A stretch of DNA of 64,000 bases from Deltaproteobacteria bacterium (GTDB taxonomy: Bacteria > Desulfobacterota > DSM-4660 > Desulfatiglandales > HGW-15), in NCBI GenBank assembly GCA_016931115.1, contig JAFGFM010000009.1, positions 57,562 to 121,561 of the forward strand, given 5' to 3'. The notes under the pieces were generated by a model that was not told where the DNA came from, made no database searches, and was given only the letters and a program-made list of their open reading frames with translations. This document shows positions 19,901 through 26,684 of this stretch, one piece after another. The translations under genes were made by a program, and so were the position numbers. Within the stretch, counting starts at the first letter, position 1. Each line of letters begins with the position of its first letter.

Positions 19901-20734
19901 ATGAGTGCCCCTTGGTATTTCATATAAGATAGGGATTACACCTTTTGCCTCCCATTCAATCTTTTTCTCTTTATCTTGTCCTGTCTCATATTCACCAAAT
20001 GCATAAGCTCGGGGTGTTTCTTCCCCTAACATTCTATCCGCAGCTAAAGCATCCATCATATAACGCAATACTGGATCATTGATGCTATATCCAACAAAAC
20101 AAACTACATAGTTTCGGAACAACTCGCTTACAAAACGTGCAGCCCATCTTTCAGTTAAATAGGCAAGCCCGAAATCCCCACTTGTAAGTACTAAACGGTT
20201 AAGGGCATTATAATCATTATTAGGAGGTAATGCGCCATGTAAATATACTAGCCCATCCCATCTACTCATTTTAGGGATTGGTAACATAGGCGCTGAATAA
20301 GCATTAACAAAATATTTAGATTTTTTAGCAGCATGCTCGAAGATACGATCGAAATTGGTTGTTACTAACCTTAATGCACATTCACGATTTCGCGCAAGTT
20401 GCAGTAATGATGTGTGGGTTTCAATTGCCCCTTTTTTCCTCAAGTTCGGTTGAAGAACTTTACTCAATGCTCTACGAACTTTTACTCTTTGTCCAGGAAC
20501 ACGCCGTTCTAAAAGATCTAATGTAGCGTCGTACTGATCTCGTTTATATGCCTCTTCTTCAATTGGCTCAAAACTAGTTTCAATTTCCCGATAAATTTCA
20601 TTCACTAAACCTTTAAATCCAGGCAATCCAGCTGGGTATGATATCCCTGCACCACAAAAAAATACGACTTTACCCTCTTCGTGTGCCTGTAAAAGTACAT
20701 CTGATATATCGGGACCATTTTGTATGAACTGCAT
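16934..20734 (-). CDS. Large SIR2-domain protein, candidate antiphage NADase
   Basis: KVVFFCGAGISYPAGLPGF, VTTNFDRIFEHA, YLHGALP near the N-terminus; ~1,000-aa C-terminal region. ORF is open to 20827; start at MQFIQNGPDI (20734) preferred. Confidence 0.75.
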   Translation of the reverse strand: MQFIQNGPDISDVLLQAHEEGKVVFFCGAGISYPAGLPGFKGLVNEIYREIETSFEPIEEEAYKRDQYDATLDLLERRVPGQRVKVRRALSKVLQPNLRKKGAIETHTSLLQLARNRECALRLVTTNFDRIFEHAAKKSKYFVNAYSAPMLPIPKMSRWDGLVYLHGALPPNNDYNALNRLVLTSGDFGLAYLTERWAARFVSELFRNYVVCFVGYSINDPVLRYMMDALAADRMLGEETPRAYAFGEYETGQDKEKKIEWEAKGVIPILYEIPRGTHDHSSLHKSLKGWAETYRDGILGKERIVVNYALANPSESTRQDDFVGRMLWALSDESGLPAKHFADFNPVPSLTWLSTFSEYRFKHEDLCRFGIVPNTKPDTSLGFSLLDHPTPYTLAPNMSLVSREFQSSKFDKVMSSLSDWLMRHMNNPDLIIWLAEKGGRLHPHLHWVIERQLEKYHRLEQEGKISELAEIRLNAPDAIPSPNMYILWRIFLSGQIKSQLKELSLYHWYDWFKRDGLTAALRFELRKILSPKVILRKPFRLSERGERLIEPKTLNEMVDWEIVLASDHVYSALGDNNSDLWNETLSCLLEDLQQLLRDALDLFHDLGEANEKGDRSHWDLPSISPHWQNRGFHDWTALVELVRDAWLATFKQNPEKAKQIVLNWFNMPYPTFKRLALFGASQDDCISPKQWVKWLLSEKRWWLWASETKRETMRLLVSQGAKLTKGDGNKLESAILTGPPREMYRDDIDPENWKYIVDKSIWLHLAKIKEGGRILGKVASIEFARLSKKYPKWKLNKNESEEFSHWMSSSDDPDYEENREIDIAPKNRKALVKWLKKPMPENRFPFGYEDTWRETCTTYFYNCLYALCDLAQEKIWPLERWRVAFQAWSKEDMVVRSWKFAAPLVTTLPDEIFKELIHSISWWLEAASKSYNHHETIFFTLCNRILAMQYDDSETDDPLSKALNHPIGHTTRVLLNILFKLKPSDNETLPKDIKTIFTKICDTKIKQLQHGRVLLASRLISLFRIDRNWTEQYLLPLFDWNIDKFEAKAVWEGFLWSPRIYQPLLLAFKPQFLDTARYYKELGEHNSQYAAFLTYVSLNNIDGYSNKDFQNALKALPPEGLQETAQALAQALESSGEQRESYYKNRIQPFWRNIWPKSRNLASNAISVSLARLSIAARNEFPSALSAVYDWLLPIEYPDYTVHMLEKSGIPKKFPNDSLRLLNAIIDNQIWAPTKLGECLKAIVEVAPELEQDHRYQKLIIYLRQH

Positions 20735-20807
20735 CTTGCAACTCCAATACATGTAGAATTGGGTGTACGTTGGTTTATATTTTTGGATTGATGGTATGGG
20801 TTTACTT

Positions 20808-20899
20808 CTAAGGGGGTTGAAAATCAAGAAGAAAAACAGGCTGTAGCTTTTTAGACTTTAGACTTTTAGCCAAAACATATATAAAAGCCAGAAATCAGA
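20808..20899. repeat. Intergenic repeat R1/R2, copy A
   Basis: CTAAGGGGGTTGAAAATCAAGA at 20808 (3 copies in window) and 67-bp block 20833-20899 identical to 22348-22414. Confidence 0.85.
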
Positions 20900-20984
20900 G
20901 TTAAATAACTTCTAATTAAAGGCAAAGAGAGTGAGCTGAAAGGGGAATTCCAATTATCAATGAACAATTATCAGGGAATAATAA

Positions 20985-21058
20985 ATTCAAGATTTCCGGC
21001 GTCGTTTTACAACTATGCAGTGACAGGTCCGGCGTCGTTAAATGACTTCAGTCTTCAG
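20985..21058. repeat. Intergenic repeat R3, copy 1
   Basis: ATTCAAGATTTCCGGCGTCG...TCCGGCGTCG...CTTCAGTCTTCAGTT; counterpart at 24440. Confidence 0.7.
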
Positions 21059-21113
21059 TTAATTACGCCTCGATAAATCGCCAAGACAAGTTACCTTAAT
21101 AGGAGGTTAAAAT

Positions 21114-21992
21114 TCAATCCAAATTTAATTTTTTAAGCATTTCAACTACACCAAAATCAAACCTTGAGAAAGCAAACCATTTCTTACCTAAATCCTTTAA
21201 TGAAGCTCCCAGGTGGTAGATTTCTTTTTCATCGATGATAATAAAACGATCATGAGCATATTTAAATGTCTTAATAGTTATGGGCGGATATTGTTCATTA
21301 TGTTTTATTAAATCCAGTGCCAGTTGTTTTGATATGGTTTTGGTATAGATAGTGGCAGGAATGCCTGACGTTCGTTTGCTGAGTAATGTTAGGACAGAGT
21401 CATCGACATAGTTATCAATAAGGATCACTGATTTCTCTGCACCTCGGATTAAATCGCAAGCAAAACTGAATGCATCAAATACCTGACCGTTATAAAATAT
21501 CCCCTGTCTGGGTTGGATCTCTTTACTTTCAATTACATCCAGGACCTGATCCAATTTATTATCTGTTTCAATTTGTTTTAGCTCAAGAATATCAATCCGC
21601 TGAAACAAACCTGCATTTGAAATGAGGAATCGGCGCATCGCAACAAAAGCTCTCATAATCTGAATGCCTACTTCTATGGCTCTATCACTTGTTAAAACTG
21701 CTGATAAAGCGCCAACACCCTGTTCAGTAAAAACATATGGAAGCGAACCACCCAAATGCTTCCGTGAAGGTATCGCATTTTGCGATACCATGTAATCTAT
21801 CTCTTCTTCAGTCAATTGAAACATAAAATCAGATGGAAAACGTTTTGCATTTCTTTTTACCTGTTCCCTTAAACGTATAGGCTTAACCTGATAAAAAACG
21901 GCAAGATCTTTATCAAGCATTACCTGGATACCTCGAACAGTATAGATCTTTGATTCTATTAGCTCTAATGATTCAATTTTGTTTTCACCCAT
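21114..21992 (-). CDS. ORF6N-domain protein with C-terminal PLD-like domain
   Basis: TVRGIQVMLDKDLAVFYQVKPIRLREQVKRNAKRFPSDFMFQLT (ORF6N); C-terminal SVILIDNYVDDSVLTLL...HDRFIIIDEKEIYHLGASLKDLGKKW. Confidence 0.8.
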   Translation of the reverse strand: MGENKIESLELIESKIYTVRGIQVMLDKDLAVFYQVKPIRLREQVKRNAKRFPSDFMFQLTEEEIDYMVSQNAIPSRKHLGGSLPYVFTEQGVGALSAVLTSDRAIEVGIQIMRAFVAMRRFLISNAGLFQRIDILELKQIETDNKLDQVLDVIESKEIQPRQGIFYNGQVFDAFSFACDLIRGAEKSVILIDNYVDDSVLTLLSKRTSGIPATIYTKTISKQLALDLIKHNEQYPPITIKTFKYAHDRFIIIDEKEIYHLGASLKDLGKKWFAFSRFDFGVVEMLKKLNLD

Positions 21993-22050
21993 GCCTGGTT
22001 CCTGATTAATATGGTAGATAAACTTTTATTCAATCCAATCTTATCACTTT

Positions 22051-22075
22051 TGGAGGTCACAATTTGTGACCTCCA
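22051..22075. repeat. 25-bp inverted repeat TGGAGGTCACAA-T-TTGTGACCTCCA, copy 1
   Basis: Perfect 12-bp arms; second copy at 23539-23563. Confidence 0.9.
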
Positions 22076-22262
22076 ATTATTCAACTCCTCTTGAAAGCTA
22101 AAATATGGCACAGGATAGTTAGCGTGATAGATGGTGATGCTCTTTAGTCTCTCCTGTCTGATGTAACATCGCTGTTAAAAAATGACTTTTATATCTCACA
22201 CCTCTTTGTAAAGGTGTACTGCATTGATTGATTTCTTTTGGCTTGACGCTAAGGATTTACTG

Positions 22263-22414
22263 CTAAGGGGGTTGAAAATCAAGAAGAAAGAGAGCTGAAA
22301 GGGGAGGATTTGAAAGCAATGAAAAGTGAAAACAAATTCAAAATTGGAAAACAGGCTGTAGCTTTTTAGACTTTAGACTTTTAGCCAAAACATATATAAA
22401 AGCCAGAAATCAGA
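22263..22414. repeat. Intergenic repeat R1/R2, copy B
   Basis: 27-mer at 22263 shared with 20808; 67-bp exact block 22348-22414. Confidence 0.85.
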
Positions 22415-22475
22415 ATGAAATATCTACTCATGAAAGGCAAAGAAATGTCAAAAGATTAATCAGTAAAAACAATCC

Positions 22476-22537
22476 CCCTGTTAAATAAGATTTAAAAAAT
22501 GCCTATTTCAAATCTTTATTTTCGGTGTTTAGCAGCG
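22476..22537. repeat. ~61-bp MITE-like element with inverted ends, copy 1
   Basis: CCCTGTTAAATAAG...GTTTAGCAGCG; homologous to 26187-26247 and 31798-31858. Confidence 0.65.
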
Positions 22538-22560
22538 TAAAGATTCAAGATACTATGCCA

Positions 22561-23085
22561 TTACATGAACTGCTGTCTTATTGAGGAGATGGCCTGTTCC
22601 AATAAAGAGGCTTTAATAAACAGGCTTGATCGTTCGGGCACTTGATACAAAATATCAATAACTTCCTGAGGCGTCAGCAGCTCTCTTCTGACAGCCCGCA
22701 ATAAAAGCCCTATGGTTCCATGAACTTTTATGCCTGCCTTATTTGCAACAAGTCTTGCCGCCGCGTCATCGGTTAGAAAAATATAACCGGGTCTTTGAGA
22801 TATCACCGCCAGGGCATCTGTTTCACCTATATCGAGCGAGAAATTTTTGCAAAGAATTCTGAGTGATTCTTCCATTATAGGAATTTCTCTAATGACCTTT
22901 ATGTTTATATCAAGGGAAAGAGGCGCGTATTTTAGTATTTCATCATGAACCCTGGATGGGATTATTACTTTTTGAAAGTCATTAAAGACATGAAGCACAT
23001 TAAGCTCTGAAAGATGAATTACAGGCCCTGCATCGCAAACAACACAAGTACTGGATTTAATCTTCTCCATGAATTCCCCATTCAA
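22561..23085 (-). CDS. PIN-domain toxin (DUF3368-like)
   Basis: VVCDAGPVIHLSEL, IGETDALAVISQRPGYIFLTDDAAAR, TIGLLLRAVR. Confidence 0.8.
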   Translation of the reverse strand: MNGEFMEKIKSSTCVVCDAGPVIHLSELNVLHVFNDFQKVIIPSRVHDEILKYAPLSLDINIKVIREIPIMEESLRILCKNFSLDIGETDALAVISQRPGYIFLTDDAAARLVANKAGIKVHGTIGLLLRAVRRELLTPQEVIDILYQVPERSSLFIKASLLEQAISSIRQQFM

Positions 23086-23251
23086 TATCTTCGCGGATGA
23101 ATTTGCTCATCAACTCGGATTGATGGGATTCAAGAAATCGGCGGATGGCTTCAAAAAAGACTTCATTCTCATCTTTAAACCATCCCTCTTTTACTAGGAG
23201 GGAAGCTCCTTCAAAAAGTTTTTCCGGAACTTCAGTCTGGATAGTTTTCAT
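23057..23251 (-). CDS. RHH-like antitoxin, overlaps the PIN gene
   Basis: Small ORF overlapping and immediately upstream of the PIN toxin; VPEKLFEGASLLVKEGWFKDENEVFFEAIRRFLESH. Confidence 0.7.
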   Translation of the reverse strand: MKTIQTEVPEKLFEGASLLVKEGWFKDENEVFFEAIRRFLESHQSELMSKFIREDIEWGIHGED

Positions 23252-23538
23252 TGTTTTCTCTTACCTAAATAGATTTTATAAAGTAATTTTTACAACTACC
23301 TGAATAATGGCCATATATTAGATAAAAATTGCTGAACAGTCAAGGACGGCCACATAAAGGAAAGCAAGGTAAAACTGGTTTTTTATTCTCCGAATTTACT
23401 CTATTAGTGAAAGACTGGGGTCTGACATTGACATTGACCAACATTTATTTCACAGCTCCTGTTATTTTAATCAAAGACTACTTTTAATCTTATCCTGTGT
23501 CTTTGGCTACTCAACCTAAAGTTCAATTTATTAAACAA

Positions 23539-23563
23539 TGGAGGTCACAACTTGTGACCTCCA
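23539..23563. repeat. 25-bp inverted repeat TGGAGGTCACAA-C-TTGTGACCTCCA, copy 2
   Basis: Same arms as 22051-22075, with shared downstream flank (TTGAAAGCTnAAATATG). Confidence 0.9.
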
Positions 23564-23684
23564 ATACTCAAATTCCTTTTTTGAAAGCTCAAATATGAAA
23601 TCTGCTGTTTTACAAGATACTGTACCAAGGGAATCAGATGGAAGAAGGTTGTAGGCCTTCAATTACTACTACCCATGGATAATG

Positions 23685-23885
23685 TTATAACATTGTCTCC
23701 ATGTTTTTTATATCCTCTTTGAGGAGAGCGTTTACAACAGCTGATCTATCGATACCCTTTTTCGATGCAATTTTTTCTACAACCTGGGAGATTTGATCTT
23801 CCAGGTAGATAGGAATATTCAGTTTCATATCCCTATTAAAAAACTTGCCCCTCTCACCTTTAGAAAAATCGTATTCTTTTCTCAT
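23685..23885 (-). CDS. BrnA/CopG-like antitoxin
   Basis: Small RHH-like ORF directly downstream of a BrnT-like ORF. Confidence 0.65.
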   Translation of the reverse strand: MRKEYDFSKGERGKFFNRDMKLNIPIYLEDQISQVVEKIASKKGIDRSAVVNALLKEDIKNMETML

Positions 23886-23887
23886 TC

Positions 23888-24196
23888 TTATTCACCATAT
23901 GTTTTAAGCTCTTTTTTTGTCGCCTTTCGTCCGGATATGATTCTGATTTTGACTGAATCATCCCCTTCTTCACGAAAGTTATGTACTACCACCAATAATC
24001 TCCCTTTATCGGATATCCCCAGAGTCAACCATCTTTCTTCATCTTCACTGTGATCAGGATCAAAGATGGAAATAGCCTTTGAATCTTTGAAAACAGTGGC
24101 CGCTTTATCAAAAGTTACACCATGCTTTATCAGGTTTCCACTAGCTTTTTTAAAATCCCATTCAAAATTATAATTGATAGTCATAATAACATCCAT
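23888..24196 (-). CDS. brnT: BrnT-family toxin (DUF497)
   Basis: FEWDFKKASGNLIKHGVTFDKAATVFKD...RWLTLGISDKGRLLVVVH...IRIISGRKATKKE. Confidence 0.85.
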   Translation of the reverse strand: MDVIMTINYNFEWDFKKASGNLIKHGVTFDKAATVFKDSKAISIFDPDHSEDEERWLTLGISDKGRLLVVVHNFREEGDDSVKIRIISGRKATKKELKTYGE

Positions 24197-24362
24197 CCTA
24201 TTTTAAAGCAAAGGCGCAATTTTCCTATTTTATGTCTTTATAATGGAAATATGTATGGTTGTTAAGTCTCATTAATAAGGTTATTGATTTATATATCTCA
24301 TACCTCTTTTAAGAGGTGTAAATTCAATGATATTTTTTCGGATTGACGCTTTGGGTCTACTG

Positions 24363-24384
24363 CTAAGGGGGTTGAAAATCAAGA
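24363..24384. repeat. Intergenic repeat R1, copy C (CTAAGGGGGTTGAAAATCAAGA)
   Basis: Identical 22-mer at 20808 and 22263. Confidence 0.85.
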
Positions 24385-24439
24385 TAATTTAACAATGATC
24401 AGTTCTCAATTAGCAATGATCAATAAAGACAAAATCAAG

Positions 24440-24512
24440 ATTCAAGATTTCCGGCGTCGCCAGTGATATGCCGAGACAAGTCCGGCTTCGTGACAAAACT
24501 TCAGGCTTCAGT
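24440..24512. repeat. Intergenic repeat R3, copy 2
   Basis: ATTCAAGATTTCCGGCGTCG identical to 20985-21004, with similar downstream sequence. Confidence 0.7.
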
Positions 24513-24620
24513 TGTTTACATAAAGGGGTTTGCTGTTGGCTCTTGTTATTTATCTGAAAGAGTCAAAGGCAGCCCCCCTCTTTAATATCACCCGTCATCT
24601 ATTTAAAACCTGCTTACACA

Positions 24621-25589
24621 CTATATCTTGACCGGTATTTTTGACTCACACGGCACTCCTGTCTGACAGAAACCGCAACCATAAGCCTCTTTGGGCAGAC
24701 CGAGTTGTTTTTGTGCGTACGCAGATGTAGCATTGCATTGATTAAGACATGCAGTCTTGTCATGACCGGATTTGGAAACAGCCTTTGCCGGGCAGCGCTT
24801 TATGCACATTCCGCATGTCCCCTTTGCATAGTAGAGGCAATATGCATGATGATCTGTATAAGGCCGTGGAGTGGGCGGGACCTTTATCTGTGCCACCACT
24901 GAGCCACAGCGTATCGCCTTTCCAACCGCGGTTATCAAGCCATCGCACAGCCCAAAGGTACCAAGACCAGCGGCGTAAGCCGCATGCCGTTCGGACCAAT
25001 GTGAAGCCAAGCCATACTTTTTGCTAATTTTTACTGGGCTGTTGGTGGGGGCGACTGCCGGATATCCGGATTTTGTAAGTATATCGGCGATATGCTTATT
25101 TAGTATATCAATAAACTGGCCGCCATAAAACCGTGCCCTTATCCATTTTTCAGATGGAATATCTTTCTTTTTTTTAAGATCCGCCTTGATTGCGTCGGTA
25201 TGAGGCAGAACAAAGGAGATGATAGACAGGTCAGCAGGCGCAACATGGATATCAGGATAGATCATGTTAAATGCCTCAACAGGGGTCCAGTAAAAGGAGC
25301 CTATATCATCCTTGAAGAACTGGAAGATAGGATCATCTCCGCCTGCAAAACCAACAAGCGGCTCATCCCATGCCTTTTCGTTCTCCTTATTCCTGAGGGA
25401 GTTATCAGGCGATGTGGCTACATAATCCTTAATGAGGGAGGTGATCCATACTGCATCTATCTCCTTTTTGGGAGGCTCCGCAGCAATTGAAGTCACACTG
25501 GACATCGGAACCAGACCGGCAAGTCCGGTCACGGCCACACCCTGTGCAGTGACCTTTAAAAATTCACGTCTGTTAAAATTCGTTTTCAT
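24621..25589 (-). CDS. Tat-exported [4Fe-4S] protein resembling QueG / reductive-dehalogenase Fe-S domains
   Basis: NRREFLKVTAQG Tat motif; CGMCIKRCPAKAV and CGFCQTGVPCE motifs. Confidence 0.7.
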   Translation of the reverse strand: MKTNFNRREFLKVTAQGVAVTGLAGLVPMSSVTSIAAEPPKKEIDAVWITSLIKDYVATSPDNSLRNKENEKAWDEPLVGFAGGDDPIFQFFKDDIGSFYWTPVEAFNMIYPDIHVAPADLSIISFVLPHTDAIKADLKKKKDIPSEKWIRARFYGGQFIDILNKHIADILTKSGYPAVAPTNSPVKISKKYGLASHWSERHAAYAAGLGTFGLCDGLITAVGKAIRCGSVVAQIKVPPTPRPYTDHHAYCLYYAKGTCGMCIKRCPAKAVSKSGHDKTACLNQCNATSAYAQKQLGLPKEAYGCGFCQTGVPCESKIPVKI

Positions 25590-25664
25590 TATTTTTCCTC
25601 CATGACTGAAATATTCATGTATTATTTGATCAGAAACATTGTGCTTTATTAAAACACTTGAAAA

Positions 25665-25820
25665 CTAATTCAAAACCTGGACACTTGTAACTGGATGAGT
25701 ATTTATTTTTTCAATAAGGTTAATTACGGAGTTACTTTTATCTTTGCTGTTTTCATCCCGGAGCTTTGCATAAACCAGGATATTAGTATCCAGGAATGGC
25801 TTATCTGGTATGAAGTTCAT
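25665..25820 (-). pseudogene. Truncated VapC-like PIN toxin (in-frame TAG)
   Basis: MNFIPDKPFLDTNILVYAKLRDENSKDKSNSVINLIEKINTHPVTSVQVLN*FSSVLIKHNVSDQIIHEYF; overlaps upstream antitoxin ORF. Confidence 0.7.
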
Positions 25821-26016
25821 CTCTTGTATATTTTTTAATTTTATCTACTTTTATCGGGTCTGATACAAACATTTCCAAAGGGTGTTTGCAGACCTTATTC
25901 TTTTTTTTATTACTGACGGTATGCCTGGCTTTTAAAAACTCATAAAAATCAAGTAGCTCTGCCCTGGCAACCTCTGGTAACTCTGATATGTTTATATTAT
26001 TTTCTCGTTTTCGCAT
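25801..26016 (-). CDS. Antitoxin-like protein (VapB/DUF2281-like)
   Basis: ISELPEVARAELLDFYEFLKAR; overlaps the PIN remnant. Confidence 0.6.
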   Translation of the reverse strand: MRKRENNINISELPEVARAELLDFYEFLKARHTVSNKKKNKVCKHPLEMFVSDPIKVDKIKKYTRDELHTR

Positions 26017-26186
26017 CCATTTCTACAGATGAATACAAATTCAATATCTCTCTGATAAAGTTGAGGTGATAATACCATTATTATACTGACGATAGCAAAT
26101 ATTTCTTAAAAGGGTCCCCTTTGACTAATTATTTATCTGAAAGAGCAGGGTCTCTCCCTGATATTGGATAACATTTAATGCCAGGC

Positions 26187-26247
26187 CCCTGTTAAATAAA
26201 TTTGAAAAATGTTTATTTCACATCTTGCATTTTTTCATTTAACAGGG
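26187..26247. repeat. 61-bp MITE-like element, copy 2
   Basis: Perfect 11-bp inverted ends CCCTGTTAAAT / ATTTAACAGGG. Confidence 0.75.
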
Positions 26248-26460
26248 TAAAGATTTAACTTTACCGGTGTCGTCCTGGGTCTTCCATCATTGCAAGTCCT
26301 TAATGACTCGGCTTTGTTTCAAAAAAACCGCGATTTTCTTTATATAAATGGCAACATATGCCGATATGAATTTCACATATATTTGAAACGAAAAGTCCTG
26401 TTTATATCAAGGATAAATACCGTTAAAATAAAACAATCTAAATAATTAAAAGGTAAAGAA

Positions 26461-26643
26461 GTGGAAGAAAACAAAAGAAGTTCATTAGAAGAACAGCTCA
26501 AAAAAATGATTGAAAGTTCCAACAAGAAAAAAGAAGAAAAAGAGAGGCCCAAAACCAGAACCGGGACCGGTAATATTATCCGCCGCAGGGCCGGTGAAAA
26601 AGATACAAGGTTTTCCACGCCAAAGACCAGTGTATCCGAGTAA
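26461..26643 (+). CDS. Small, highly charged hypothetical protein
   Basis: 60-aa ORF, GTG start. Confidence 0.35.
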   Translation: MEENKRSSLEEQLKKMIESSNKKKEEKERPKTRTGTGNIIRRRAGEKDTRFSTPKTSVSE

Positions 26644-26684
26644 ACAGCCGGTTTGAGCTTGAACAGTACCTGTTTAATATATTA

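Noticed and set aside
20808-24384. CRISPR array
   Set aside because: Three copies of a 22-mer are 1.5-2.1 kb apart with genes between them; no regular spacers or cas genes.
20745-26260. Integron-like gene cassette array
   Set aside because: No intI and the repeats do not show clear attC ends (RYYYAAC/GTTRRRY) on reading; kept only as a repeat mosaic.
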